This document shows, one piece after another, positions 53,001 to 56,152 of a stretch of 64,000 bases of DNA (its first letter is position 1; every line of letters begins with the position of its first letter). Source of the stretch: Pictodentalium vernedei (taxonomy: Eukaryota > Mollusca > Scaphopoda > Dentaliida > Dentaliidae); the NCBI GenBank assembly GCA_031216915.1, contig CM062289.1, forward strand, positions 447,106,910 to 447,170,909. The letters are read 5' to 3'. Made by a program: the position numbers and the translations under genes. The notes under the pieces were generated by a model. The model did not search any database. It worked only from the letters and a program-made list of their open reading frames with translations, and was not told where the DNA came from.

Positions 53001-55719
53001 TCCATTAAATTTCTGCATACAGTAGGGTTAATACCTACAGCTGTTAATGAAATATGAAAATCAACAGTAATGAGAAATTAAAGTAGCACAAGCTGCACAA
53101 AAGCTGACTTTAACGCAAATTCTTACAACACCTAAATGCAAATTCTTACAACAACTTTTGGCAGAAAATTTTAGGTGAAATTTGGAAAAAAGTTGTAGTA
53201 TCAGGGTTAAATACTGTTCTGATAGTCCCCTACAACCTACATATGCAATATCAAAGGCCTGAGCCCACTGATCTTTGAGAACTCAGCTTAACACCTCACC
53301 TTAACACAAACTTTTAGAACTTAAAATTTACTAAGTCCGAGAAAAACATGAAAATTTTGACTGAAAAAAAAAACATTCTGTTAAATTTCTGCATACAGTC
53401 GGGTTAATACCTACAGTTGTTATTGAAATATGAAAATCAACAGTAATGAGAAGTTGAAGCACCACAATTTGCACAAAAGCTGACTTTAACACAAATTCTT
53501 ACAACACCTAAACGCTAATTCTTACAACAAGTTTTGGCAGAAAATCAGCCTCAAATTCCTCAAATATGCATGTAATGAGGGTTAAATATTACTGCAATGG
53601 AGTTCAGTAACCCAAGTGTAGAATATTAATCACCTGGAAAGACACATAGAAACACAACTCACTTAAACACAAAGTTTTACAACTTAAAATTTACTAAGTC
53701 CGAGAAAAACATGAAAATTTTGAGTGAAAAAAAAGAAAATTTTCGTTAAATTTCTGCATACAGTAGGGTTAATACCTACAGTTGTTATTGAAATATGAAA
53801 ATCAACAGTAATGAGAAGTTAAACCAGCACAAACTACACAAAAGCTGACTTTAACACAAATTCTTACAACACCTAAACGCAAATTCTTACAACAACTTTT
53901 GGCAGAAAATTTTAGCTGAAATTTGGAAAAAAGTCGTAGTTTCAGGGTTAAATACTGTTCTAATAGTCCCCTAGAACCTACATATGGAATATCAAAGGCC
54001 TGAGCCCACTGATGCTTGAGAAATTCACCTTAACATTAACTCTTACAATATTGGACATGCCGGAAGCCGACGCCCGAGGTTATCACAATAGCTCACCACA
54101 TCTTACAGATATAGGTGAGCTAAAAATTAAAAAGGTTGTGTCGGGTAAAGGGTTAACATATATTATCTTTATACAACAGGGGGGTCAACAATGGTGGCCT
54201 CATTGGATCCTGGGACACTCATAGCAGGTATGGATTCTTGCAAACATTTTTGTGAGAATACAAATGGATTCTCCCAAATTTAGATGAAATATAAGTCCTG
54301 AACTTATGCCATATTTATAAAAAATTCAGAACTCAGAAGTAACATATTGGTTGATAGAACTCCCAACATGTGGATTAAACAATATTTATCATATGACTCG
54401 CCCGTTTTGTTCACTTTAAAACATCTGATATTTTGTTTTCATATTAATCAGTGATAAATAAAGCCTTCTGTCAATTTCATTGGTCAATTTCAAAACTAGA
54501 CAATTTGATTGGCTGAACAAAATAAAACTGGGCCACAGTTTCATAATTTGCATAATTAGAGTTGGGAGCTTTCATTGGTCAATTTCAAAACTGGACAATA
54601 TGATTGGCTAAACAAAATACAACTGGGTGACATTTGAATAATTTCAGTAGGGAGAATTTACGTTATCTGTCCTATTTAGGGTGGGTTATAGTGTATTAAT
54701 CTTTTACCTACAAGAAAAACGCCATTCATTTTTTTTTATATTTTCACTTTTTGCTTCCAAAACATAGGCTCATTCCAATGAGGGGTCATAACCTATGTTT
54801 TGGAAGCAAAAAATGAAAATTTTTAGTTATACAAGGATGTTTTTTTCCAAGTGCCGTCTGCAACTCAAGTTAGGTGATCGGTTAAAAAGTCATACTAAGT
54901 GGCTAATTTGTGCGTGTGTGTGTGTCATATGATAAATAGAATATGAAATGTGTATTTTTCTCATATAATATTTATGAAACTCGTCCGAATTTTCAGTTTG
55001 CGCTTGCCAGAGGCTCACCAAAACAGAAAATTCTTAGATTCGTTTCATAAATATTATATGAGAAAAACACTCAGTCCATATCCTCTATTTTCTACATTGC
55101 TCAACAAGTGGTGGGCTCTATCATATATATTTTAACATTAAACTTTGAAGTCTAAAAACTTCCACAAAATTTCTGATTTATGCAGGAAATGCTAAAATTT
55201 ATTAAGGTTCCTATCGCCTATATTATCCCATTACTTGACATAAAAACCATGAGCGGTCAGCACTTTTGATAAATTGCCATTCAAATTTCTATATTTGTTT
55301 TCAATTTTCTATAAAAAAAATATAGCTTAAGTTCATTCCAATTATGGGTTGAAAACTATGTTTTTTGAGGCAAAAAAATGAAATTTTGTAGTTTGAGAAC
55401 ATATTTGGCATCTGAAATTCATGTTAGGTGAAGGCTTCAACAAATGACAAGAGCTAATTTTTTTTTTGATTTGAGACGTGAAATTGTGAATGTGCTGGAT
55501 GCTAACCAGTATCTCAGAAAATTCATTAATTGGTTAACCATTTCAGCTCTATACTCACCTTAAATAAGGTTTTGATACAACACCCTGCATCTGTTTGACA
55601 CATTGCGTTTCACAAACCCACACACTTAAATCCACTGCAACAGTCTGACCTTTAAGTGAAGTAAGATGTTTATGTTGCTTCACAGGCTCCAGTACACTCC
55701 ATAAATTTGTTACACCCAT
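7924..55719 (-). CDS. GEN1: GEN1-like Holliday junction resolvase gene (six exons seen, 3' end off window)
   Basis: Minus-strand gene assembled from six conserved exons, described separately. The joined reading frame begins MGVTNLWSVLEPVKQH, which is diagnostic of GEN1 rather than FEN1, EXO1 or XPG. It continues through the XPG-N domain (VAVDLS, catalytic Asp), the XPG-I domain (GEAEALC and TEDGDAFLYG, catalytic acids) and the helix-hairpin-helix region (GCDYLPKGVPGVG). GEN1 family members are structure-specific nucleases that cut Holliday junctions symmetrically during homologous recombination; this role comes from the family. Exon phases agree at every junction (2, 0, 0, 0, 2, 0). No stop or frameshift occurs in about 279 codons, so the gene looks intact. 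The chromodomain-like and C-terminal exons were not found and should lie left of base 1. Introns are 4.3 to 17.5 kb and consist mostly of mobile elements. Confidence 0.93.
8027..8623. other. Start of GEN1 intron 5, no gene recognised
   Basis: Contains a small hairpin around 8443-8490 (ACCAATTATATCTCG arms with a GAGAGAGCTC tip). No exon was recognised. A short Cys-containing frame near 8175-8256 (minus) was considered and rejected. Confidence 0.4.
8624..8863. mobile_element. TTAA foldback MITE, type A
   Basis: TTAACCCTTTACCCAACG at the left and its inverted form plus TTAA at the right. The central stem pairs TTTCAACAAAACCATATCAT with its complement through a GGAACGAGCTCG tip. It is in opposite orientation to the copy at 7428. 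Confidence 0.87.
8880..9230. mobile_element. pogo-like MITE fragment
   Basis: TA|CAGTTTAGCCCACTTAATTGG and following text match the end of the MITE at 3463 and the inverse of 28922. It is interrupted by a 5S-headed SINE and truncated at its right, next to a TTAA MITE. Confidence 0.7.
8924..9150 (+). repeat. 5S rRNA-headed SINE (SINE3-like)
   Basis: About 8961-9019 resembles the internal promoter half of 5S rRNA: GATCACCAAAGTTATGCAAC, then GAGCCCGGTTAGTCCTCGGA and TGGGTGACC. The tail (TGTTGGGGAGCTGGCAGCTG ... GACCTTAAACACCAATAAAT) is shared with the tRNA-headed SINEs here. It is flanked by a 14-bp duplication AATAGAATAAACCT (8910-8923 and 9151-9164), so the ends are exact. Confidence 0.87.
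9319..9546. repeat. DIRS 1 left inverted terminal repeat
   Basis: Inverted copy at 15870-16071. It includes ACCAATGACCCAGACTTAGC and a GCGCATGCGCAGTGACGCAG segment. The outermost about 25 bases (GTTAAAAAATTTATAG) are unique to this end, so the two ITRs differ in length, as in DIRS elements. Confidence 0.93.
9622..9710. repeat. DIRS 1 internal complementary region
   Basis: 9622-9675 is the inverse complement of the extreme left end (from 9319). 9676-9710 is the inverse complement of the extreme right end (to 16071). The point 9675/9676 therefore equals the circular junction of the two ends. This is the defining template feature of DIRS elements and fixes both termini to the base. Confidence 0.94.
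9711..10297. other. DIRS 1 untranslated 3' region
   Basis: Lies between the recombinase stop and the internal complementary region. It contains a small hairpin near 9818-9858 (GTATCTTTCT arms). No ORF. Confidence 0.7.
10298..11739 (-). pseudogene. DIRS 1 tyrosine recombinase (one frameshift)
   Basis: The upstream frame 11739-11158 overlaps the RT-RNaseH ORF, as in DIRS elements, and ends with the SAM-like N-terminal region (AAKWKVFRRWC). The frame then slips by one near 11199, and the 284-codon frame 11152-10298 contains the catalytic domain. Conserved residues seen: Arg in SSARRVSELHAL, HEVR (the HxxR box) in AHEVRALSTSWA, and the nucleophile Tyr in TFTNFYLR. All catalytic residues remain, so only the frameshift inactivates it. 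It joins the circular DNA copy to the target. The coordinates include the overlap with the other ORF. Confidence 0.9.
11283..15035 (-). CDS. DIRS 1 Gag-reverse transcriptase-RNase H polyprotein
   Basis: A 1250-codon open frame; the likely start is the Met at 14984 (MKGRCSNC), because element 2 starts at the equivalent place. The N-terminal Cys/His cluster (CSNC...DHCINCSQC...CPIC) is like those of DIRS Gag-type proteins, followed by a Ser-rich, low-complexity Gag region. The RT starts near residue 640, with GFYSHLFLVPKPDG, SIDLKDAYFHV (catalytic Asp), and the YLDD box encoded at 12594-12605. RNase H follows (TDASQTGWGA, INIKEMMSIW, LSDNTTVVAY). After that comes the DIRS-type segment MIDLFATHLNNQ ... 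YAYPPAP, which lies where a methyltransferase-like domain is described in the family; I cannot confirm that activity. No stops, so this ORF may be intact. Confidence 0.93.
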   Translation of the reverse strand: MCQGFLRVTRTYCCSFTMKGRCSNCNRKKSSSDFHDHCINCSQCSRINPCPICEHWDEKHWKRVSRYVVSGERAMPALSPQGHSTLSVSISEEPEQGDVSMLSSSSVRPSSQMNSELAAKVLMEIRQMSSASSPGVASIHRMVRQPGSSDAVQEEILGDASTINIIDAHPVTADSKRERRKPLSPVPSSSRSSRAASERGPSLVQQHLGPDVVVHNVSLAEHTSVARDAPLYKQSAETVKASSSRQRTRPHLGCVTADILPASPIKDSSATRSHHPAARDSRLMDSGRSHRKSMREPSDAELPSAKQRKTAPPQVSTPDILVQIAQLIAASQQPTETVSDRELSDGAGSVLSAEASGADDREHHEVRPDGERDTDDLELSLSEQHKAAVDFIRHFHPQVVPSGQTAALPDKRIIASLDSEFFERFRDIAPEFPSQSNNVARTFELLNDAIFKLASRTGKAGFLSANTLNLPFINARNKFDMAGQGIPRVPLRMDVEAEDLELSLPSSASIPTAVLETAIASNRANLDALSYADHLTKALSLCLQGKEFQDIQSSLRLLSRAVAYSTCNSALSVANLELVRRDAALATSTLVDSKVKNSLRVASVSGELLFDGKLSAIYDKITKKAKDDPWVRGVTSEGLKISFKRKPPLTRSPKWTHLPSNPQKRDALLSEVQSLLMKNAVEVVENQESPGFYSHLFLVPKPDGSIRPVIDLSWINKLIVAPKFYMETIRSVRASIRVNDYATSIDLKDAYFHVMVHPTFRKYLRFAVLGVVYQFRAMCFGLNLAPWAFTRVMNSVMIYFRAHSSAVTSAYLDDILQRYGNELTLQNDVQNLLLLRRLGFIVNEEKSDLVPSKSFTHLGMSFETHNNLVRLPLTRAKLVSCYARYCLHADKVTAREFMRLIGLCGAAADLIPMGRLRTRPLQIFLTQNWSVKIHSLDVDVLLSDQVKQEIQTWANIQWLTQGVPLQLPDPSFTVMTDASQTGWGASLIPTDSRCQGLWDPQFLCKHINIKEMMSIWLALRHWMDIIHDAHVQILSDNTTVVAYIPNQGGTHSVPLFNLTERILLFALEHHVLLSVRHIPGRLDVLADSLSRKGHLLPSEWTLNKQVFNQICYQWERPMIDLFATHLNNQLQTYVSPCPDPRAFAVDALSIPWDGMIGYAYPPAPLIQQVLLKIKQSQCKILLVASLSPQRPWINLLRCLLWGLPRKLPPREDLLSQGKSRQLHHNPQGLNLHVFPLCGPSCMASTLQDEQ
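15036..15869. other. DIRS 1 untranslated 5' region
   Basis: Lies between the right ITR and the Gag start. AT-rich, with no recognisable ORF. It probably holds the leader of the element transcript. Confidence 0.6.
15870..16071. repeat. DIRS 1 right inverted terminal repeat
   Basis: Inverse of the left repeat, ending GGTCATTGGTACAGTATAAA AAT at 16071. A few substitutions separate the copies (for example GGTGCC versus GGCGCC), so they have diverged since insertion. Confidence 0.93.
16238..16880. repeat. CT-rich tract and (ATTC)n microsatellite in intron 5
   Basis: 16330-16560 is pyrimidine-rich, with a unit near TTCTCTCCTTCCTACTTCTT repeated three times. 16797-16826 is an (ATTC)n run. No coding signal. 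Confidence 0.75.
16881..18423. mobile_element. pogo-like MITE copy split by a foldback element
   Basis: The text from about 16881 (CTTGTTTATAGACCTATTTG) to 17122 and from 18399 to 18423 (CAGAATTCCAATG|TA) matches the MITE at 3463-7689, including the GCTCTGTCAAAC hairpin. It is interrupted at a TA by the element at 17123-18398. The left boundary is uncertain. Confidence 0.65.
17123..18398. mobile_element. TA-flanked 1276-bp foldback element with G/C homopolymers
   Basis: Ends TA|CCCGGTGTGCTACGATATC and GTTACACCGG|TA. The arms are inverted: the left arm has GATACCATAAATGGTTGGTA and the right arm its complement-like AGTACCAACTGTTTATGGTA. The interior repeats GGGGGAAGATATCGTGACCA in both directions several times, with long C or G runs. 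The TA duplication is read from the rejoined host MITE. No ORF of interest; a non-autonomous element. Confidence 0.8.
18594..18778 (-). CDS. GEN1: GEN1 coding exon 5 (HhH region)
   Basis: 61 codons plus 2 bases. The acceptor is a run of T followed by TTAACAG. It encodes DPHVESYCM, then LGLLMGCDYLPKGVPGVG, the helix-hairpin-helix DNA-binding motif with its conserved Asp, and ends in LHGLCVLER. The exon end predicted by homology falls at GAAAG|GCTAGT, so the donor is GC rather than GT. Reading on instead would give a stop after only a few codons. Phase 2 at the end matches the one-base start of the exon at 8026. Confidence 0.88.
19849..20126. repeat. DIRS 2 left inverted terminal repeat
   Basis: Contains GTAGGTATGTTAAGAAAC in inverse, CAAACGAGTTGGAAAAGTAC and AACAACCGTGACGTCAATTC. 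Its inverse lies at 26050-26305. The first three bases (TTA) are uncertain. Confidence 0.92.
20195..20286. repeat. DIRS 2 internal complementary region
   Basis: The left half is the inverse complement of the left terminus (AAATTTACTAAAAAATTT) and the right half that of the right terminus (TTTCTTTTCAACCTACTCAC). A CAA sits between the two matched halves; it differs from the bases present at the actual termini. Confidence 0.92.
20450..21660 (-). pseudogene. DIRS 2 tyrosine recombinase
   Basis: The N-terminal domain lies in the frame 23341-21161 (YAAMWKVFCRWCADHNV, then PITIKGYRSMLSDT) and the catalytic domain in 21157-20450. They are in the same frame, separated by a single TGA near 21163 where element 1 has an Arg codon, consistent with CGA to TGA decay. 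Arg I is present in ASARRVSELHAL and the nucleophile Tyr in FSSFYLRHL. The HxxR box reads HEVH, so its Arg is lost. It is therefore inactive both by nonsense and by loss of a catalytic residue. Confidence 0.9.
21660..23625 (-). pseudogene. DIRS 2 reverse transcriptase-RNase H
   Basis: The RT entry region (SPGFYSRLFLVPKK) is in the frame 23625-23011, and the core in 22980-21997 with MVSIDLKDAYFHV, the YLDD box encoded at 22762-22773, and FGLNLAPWAFTRLM. RNase H motifs follow (LTADARDRGWGA, INQKELLALL, LLLSDN). About one base is missing near 22090, after which the frame moves to 23341-21161 (VAYIRNQGGTHS, VLADSLSRRD, YAFPPAP). A second slip near 21650 fuses this frame with the recombinase frame, which in element 1 are separate. 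There is also a stop near 23011. Confidence 0.9.
23396..25800 (-). pseudogene. DIRS 2 Gag-like region
   Basis: Starts at ATG 25800 with MPKTIPCTSC and the Cys cluster (CVTCNNCTQAQSCGICG), matching the N-terminus of element 1 in layout. It is then split: a stop at 25678, frame changes near 25402, 24280-24460 and 23640. The central part has three diverged repeats of a Ser/Pro-rich unit (SQRSVMAPGRHNWDYPPVSS and relatives), and the 3' part has an Ala/Arg-rich basic stretch. Only the N-terminal Cys motif is alignable between the two elements by eye. Confidence 0.8.
26050..26305. repeat. DIRS 2 right inverted terminal repeat
   Basis: Inverse of the left repeat, ending GTGAGTAGGTTGAAAAGAAA at 26305 immediately before the host CAGCCTCTAG. 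Confidence 0.92.
26704..26958. mobile_element. TA-flanked MITE, CAGTACGTGGAGAG ends
   Basis: TA|CAGTACGTGGAGAG at the left and CTCTCCACATACTG|TA at the right, with a central hairpin around CCAATGGACCTCTGGGTATA. A second copy lies at 62159-62322. TA duplication and inverted ends suggest a Tc1/mariner-type MITE. Confidence 0.82.
27370..27960. repeat. CCTTGACC-rich repeat, about 289-bp direct period
   Basis: Two copies of a unit with AAAAAGTTTAA at 27437 and 27726, GGTTCGTTTCTGAGTTATGG, and GTGTGTGACACATCC. Multiple GACCTTGACC motifs. Such repeats are common in mollusc DNA as far as I recall; the origin is unclear. Confidence 0.65.
28123..28209 (-). CDS. GEN1: GEN1 coding exon 4 (XPG-I, second acids)
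   Basis: Exactly 29 codons, phase 0 at both ends, acceptor GTTGCAG and donor AAG|GTATAA. It encodes VDGVITEDGDAFLYGARKVY followed by RNFTMNSK. The DGD aspartates are catalytic in this family, and VYRNFTMN is close to invariant in GEN1 orthologues. Confidence 0.93.
28528..28922. mobile_element. pogo/Tigger-like MITE, intact 395 bp
   Basis: TA|CAGTGGAACCCTGTTA at the left and GGGCTCCACTG|TA at the right. The interior hairpin has GCAGAGCTCATGGAGCTCTG within ATAATAGAATA arms. It serves as the reference for the split copies at 3463, 8880 and 16881. Confidence 0.87.
29809..30433. mobile_element. Degenerate type-A TTAA MITE split by a GTACTGTGAG element
   Basis: The left part has ACAAAACCATATCAAATCAC and the right part GGTTTTGTTGAGATTTTTTG, the two arms of the type-A hairpin. 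The insert is about 29929-30341. Confidence 0.65.
29929..30341. mobile_element. GTACTGTGAG-type non-autonomous element
   Basis: Starts CTAGAAGTACTGTGAGCAAA and ends with a terminal hairpin ATACCCCCCC...GCGGGGGGTATAA. It contains two copies of a unit with TAAGTTAGATTATCTCCCCT and GGAGGAGTTGCGCTTACAAG, then GGACAGACGGACGGACAGGG. Other copies lie at 35149-35581 and 40526-41094. A 5' and a 3' hairpin without inverted ends would fit a Helitron-like element; this is inference. Confidence 0.65.
30717..31078 (-). repeat. tRNA-headed SINE, second head type
   Basis: On the minus strand the A box TCGCTCAATGGTAGAGTG and B box AGAGTTCGATCC are seen, then the same tail family as the SINE at 3002 (inverse of TTTATTGGTGTTTAAGGTCA). 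TACAATT-like short repeats flank it. Confidence 0.8.
31429..31976. mobile_element. hAT-like MITE, 5-bp target duplication
   Basis: Inverted ends CAGAGTTCCTGCACC and GGTGCGGGAACCCTG, flanked by CTAGA (31424-31428 and 31977-31981). The interior is built from AATTCAAGGACTTTTCAAGG-like text and includes a fragment of type-B foldback sequence near 31640-31800. Confidence 0.8.
32185..32262. repeat. Near-perfect palindrome
   Basis: AATTCGTCGCCTCAGTGCTA and its inverse surround a short TAGGGGA-type centre, with about 33-bp arms. Probably a small MITE; the target duplication is not evident. Confidence 0.75.
32745..33458. mobile_element. hAT-like MITE with a TTAA MITE inside
   Basis: Same family as 31429-31976 by the AATTCAAGGACTTTTCAAGG text. 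Ends TAGGGTTCTTACAGTC and GTGCATACCCTG, flanked by a 5-bp TTAAT (32740-32744 and 33459-33463). The first base is T instead of C. It is interrupted by 32870-33110. Confidence 0.72.
32870..33110. mobile_element. TTAA foldback MITE, type B, uninterrupted
   Basis: TTAACCCTTTACCTTACATG to CACTGGGTAAAGGGTTAA. The stem joins TCTCAAAAACATAGGTTATG and its inverse through the ACCCCTCATTG/GAGCTC core. This is the reference that proves the empty site of DIRS element 1. Confidence 0.88.
33509..33598 (-). CDS. GEN1: GEN1 coding exon 3 (XPG-I, first acids)
   Basis: Exactly 30 codons, phase 0 at both ends, acceptor TTTTCAG and donor GGA|GTAAGT. It encodes ELLDHLGVVYIQSRGEAEAL, the start of the XPG-I domain. 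The two glutamates of GEAEA are the conserved metal-binding residues of the Rad2/XPG nucleases. Confidence 0.92.
33666..33878. mobile_element. TTAA foldback MITE, type C
   Basis: TTAACCCCCTGCACACTGATG at the left and CATCAGAGTGAAGGGGGTTAA at the right. The central hairpin has TCTCGTTTGACAGAG and GCTCTGTCAAACGAGA. It lies 68 bases upstream (in gene direction) of GEN1 exon 3. Confidence 0.83.
34095..34340. mobile_element. TTAA foldback MITE, type A
   Basis: TTAACCCTTTATCCAACG to TGGGTAAAGGGTTAA, with the TTGGAACGAGCTCGTCAAGC tip. Confidence 0.86.
34505..34816 (-). CDS. Orphan 103-codon ORF within a GEN1 intron
   Basis: Open from ATG 34816 (MSGKKNPVIRVTRMTPEYY) to a stop at 34505. The composition looks protein-like (mixed charge, ANPPKFYQVKI, FNLEFETNFGVQDFKITC), without obvious repeats. 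No domain recognised, no splice-site evidence, no known relative. It could be a small gene, an exon, or part of an unidentified element. Confidence 0.3.
   Translation of the reverse strand: MSGKKNPVIRVTRMTPEYYANPPKFYQVKITNSDHCNPKFPFDFNLEFETNFGVQDFKITCRNKYILVSINEEQVASSSSPKETAFDKLVNILQCFTIVVDKS
34830..35145. repeat. Two-copy tandem repeat, about 165 bp
   Basis: Both copies contain GATGTGCATTGCTACCA-like text, CACTAATATTCAGTTA and GCTCTGCAGTTTATGGCTTG. It ends next to the element at 35149. Confidence 0.75.
35149..35581. mobile_element. GTACTGTGAG-type element
   Basis: Starts CTAGAGGTACTGTGAGCAAG and ends ACTTTGTTTGCGGGGGTATAA, with two internal units containing ATCTCCCCTTGGAAATGT. Confidence 0.78.
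35582..36430. other. Intronic DNA with palindromes
   Basis: No gene recognised. 36200-36275 is a palindrome around GGTGAATTTAGTGATGCTAC and its inverse. 36170-36400 has outer arms with AGGTCC and CTCATTTTGCAA, consistent with a foldback MITE. Confidence 0.55.
36435..36607. mobile_element. TTAA foldback MITE, type C
   Basis: TTAACCCCCTGCACACTGATG to GACATCAGTGTTTAGGGGGTTAA. Part of the hairpin (one arm) is deleted relative to 33666-33878. Confidence 0.8.
36640..37082. repeat. Tandem repeat with GGACAGAC end
   Basis: Two or more copies, about 205 bp apart, of AAGTCTGTGACCTTGACCTT and GTAGACAGGCATTAC-like text, ending in ATGGACAGACAAAGTGATTC. It resembles the 3' ends of the GTACTGTGAG elements. 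Confidence 0.6.
37085..37180. repeat. Type-A foldback core fragment
   Basis: ATCATGTGACCCCTCATTGG and its inverse, without the TTAA ends. Confidence 0.7.
37438..37679. mobile_element. TTAA foldback MITE, type A
   Basis: TTTAACCCAACGCGGACGATATC to GATTCGTTGGGTAAAGGGTTAA; the left CCCTTTA is shortened. It sits about 210 bp beyond the donor end of GEN1 exon 2. Confidence 0.84.
37889..38099 (-). CDS. GEN1: GEN1 coding exon 2
   Basis: 211 bp: one base completing a codon, then 70 codons, phase 0 at the end. It encodes NLFFRISYLTQLGVNLVFV, a hallmark GEN1 segment of the XPG-N domain, followed by a basic linker and SHFKTSLKE. The acceptor is TTTCATTTCAG and the donor is GAG|GTAAC. The acceptor lies directly against the terminus of a tandem-core repeat element that starts at about 38104, so the pyrimidine tract is at least partly repeat-derived. 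Confidence 0.93.
38104..40273. mobile_element. Tandem-core repeat element, copy 2
   Basis: Starts GAAAGTGTCAATGACACTGT-AGCTCAACTTG and ends CATCAAAGTTGAGCTAAAAA, preceded by GGACAGACGGACGACGGGCC. It contains about six diverged units of 330-345 bp, each with a GATAACAAAGGTACCCAAGA block and AAATGGCTGC...GCCATCTTGAATTT. Same family as 18805-26403. Confidence 0.8.
40316..41132. mobile_element. Degenerate type-B TTAA MITE holding a GTACTGTGAG element
   Basis: Left end CCCTTTACCTAACATATTGA and right end TCATGTTAGGTAAAGAGTTAA. The insert at about 40526-41094 has two GTACTGTGAGCAAACTCACA starts and long C runs (about 15 to 25). Confidence 0.7.
41453..45380 (-). pseudogene. LINE ORF2 (endonuclease-RT-RNase H)
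   Basis: Starts near ATG 45380 with TIQWNCRGFRANFSELGLL. Endonuclease motifs are LQETLL, GDFNVHGPFWG and CGSDHFPIV, with a frameshift near 45000 and a TAG at 44826-44824. RT: ATGPDDIHYKLLKHLP, NYRPIALTSCLCK, QCGFRGQRSTVDHLV, then a frame slip near 43420. The catalytic YVDD box is encoded at 43118-43129. RNase H is in 42336-41902 (YTDGSKDG, TAEVKAIQLALKH, FSDSLSSLF, WLPGHVGITGN), followed by a stop. A CCHC-like end CVPCQQVLSLEHILLHC lies in 41683-41453. The MITE at 43991-44229 interrupts the region between endonuclease and RT. Confidence 0.87.
43991..44229. mobile_element. TTAA foldback MITE, type A, inside LINE ORF2
   Basis: TTAACCCTTTACCCAACG at the left; GCGTTGGATAAAGGGTTAG at the right, the last base of TTAA changed. 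It separates LINE coding text on either side, so it inserted after the LINE did. Confidence 0.87.
45771..46790 (-). pseudogene. LINE ORF1 (Gag-like, zinc knuckle)
   Basis: A plausible start is ATG 46790 (MANKPTKNKRPF), with an early stop and frame slips near 46670 (a run of T). The frame 46537-46148 contains RTRELADMKKTDITLELKPQ and PTNSYICTFDGTRPPRNIK. Near 46200-46050 a frame with CQKFRHGQNTC and CHKCSNIHEGSC gives CCHC knuckles, with one stop. The rest is 46187-45771, ending Gln/Thr-rich. RNA-binding role inferred from the family. Confidence 0.75.
47001..49465. other. No gene recognised; palindrome 47722-47860
   Basis: 47722-47860 has arms GATGCTGAGCATCAACCAAT and CAGATGCAAACACCT with their inverses, a likely MITE. 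47130-47460 may be the 5' untranslated part of the LINE or another repeat. The rest is AT-rich without coding signal. Confidence 0.5.
49466..49845 (-). repeat. tRNA-headed SINE, second head type
   Basis: On the minus strand it starts GGGAGAGCGGTGGCTCAGTG and has a B box AAGTTCGATCC. It ends with the shared tail (inverse of ATTTATTGGTGTTTAAGGTC). Flanked by AGGGCTTAT on both sides. Confidence 0.84.
50131..51965. mobile_element. Satellite-cored element 1 (177-bp units)
   Basis: Begins TAACAAGAAGGACGCCAACGCC-CTATAGCTCACC and ends AACTAAAGTTGGTGAGCTA. The core has about eight to nine copies of a 177-bp unit; CACAGCAGCTGACC starts at 50445, 50622, 50799, 50975, 51152, 51329, 51506 and 51683. The layout of unique ends plus a satellite core resembles the pearl/MINE-type Helitron-related elements of bivalves; the assignment is inference. 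Confidence 0.72.
51965..54123. mobile_element. Satellite-cored element 2 (about 365-bp units, dimeric)
   Basis: Begins AACAAGAGGGATGTTACATC-CCAACGCTCACC and ends with a hairpin TAGCTCACC...AGGTGAGCTAA. Units start near 52548, 52911, 53292, 53660 and 54024. Alternate units share variants: the first and third have AATCAGCCTCAAAT, the second and fourth AATTTTAG(G/C)TGAAATTTGG. A two-copy 73-bp repeat (AAATCACTGAAATTGTAAGT) precedes the array at 52250-52395. Confidence 0.72.
54696..54885. mobile_element. TTAA foldback MITE, type B, diverged
   Basis: TTAATCTTTTACCTACAAG to TTAGGTGATCGGTTAA. The stem holds CATAGGCTCATTCCAATGAG. A further diverged relative lies at about 55240-55440. Confidence 0.65.
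54945..55072. repeat. Palindrome with about 45-bp arms
   Basis: TTTTTCTCATATAATATTTATGAAAC-type arm and its inverse GTTTCATAAATATTATATGA surround a CAGTTTGCGCTTGCCAGAGG centre. Confidence 0.75.
55559..55719 (-). CDS. GEN1: GEN1 coding exon 1 (start codon, XPG-N)
   Basis: 53 codons plus 2 bases from ATG at 55719. It encodes the GEN1 N-terminus with WSVLEPVKQH and the XPG-N motif VAVDLSVWVCE, whose Asp is a metal-binding catalytic residue in the Rad2 family. The donor is AAG|GTGAGT, with phase 2; the split Arg codon is completed by the first G of exon 2. Upstream of the ATG a pyrimidine-rich stretch ends in CATTTCAG with the AG at 55748-55747. The coding exon may therefore begin at 55746 and be preceded by a 5' untranslated exon; this last point is inference. 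Confidence 0.93.
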
Positions 55720-56077
55720 GGTCAATCAAAATAAAACTCCACTGATCTGAAATGATAGAAAAATGTAATAGCAGAGCTAAAATCGTTAACTCATTAATCG
55801 ATTGACCAATAATCAGCCCTTGAAATTAGGAATATTTTACCATGGCAATCAATTGCTGTGGTAAATTCCATTTCCCACTGCATTGCCACAGCAATCACAG
55901 ACATGAAAATCAATTCTGTACATTATGTGGGGACGATGAGTTGTAAGCCTCAGGCTTTATGTCTAATCCATGGCCTTGTTTGTATAGTTTAAGATTTGTT
56001 AATTTGGCTTCTTAGAAATAAATATGGTTTGAACTAAAGAACATCACAAATCAAGTACTAGGAGTGCATGTAGCCTT

Positions 56078-56152
56078 TCCTAACTCAAGCATTGAATATC
56101 AGGACTGGCAGGTAACTAACTGCCAGTCCTGATATTCAATACTTGAGTTATA
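56078..56152. repeat. Palindrome with about 33-bp arms
   Basis: AACTCAAGCATTGAATATCA and its inverse around CTGGCAGGTAACTAACTGCC. Confidence 0.75.

Larger units (their letters stand above)
49946..54155. mobile_element. Degenerate TTAA MITE holding two satellite-cored elements
   Basis: TTAACCCTTTAACTAACATA at the left and GTGTCGGGTAAAGGGTTAA at the right match MITE ends. Between the left end and 50130 a degenerate hairpin core is seen (GTCATTGGAACTGGCTCAAT). Everything from 50131 to 54123 is inserted. Confidence 0.55.
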
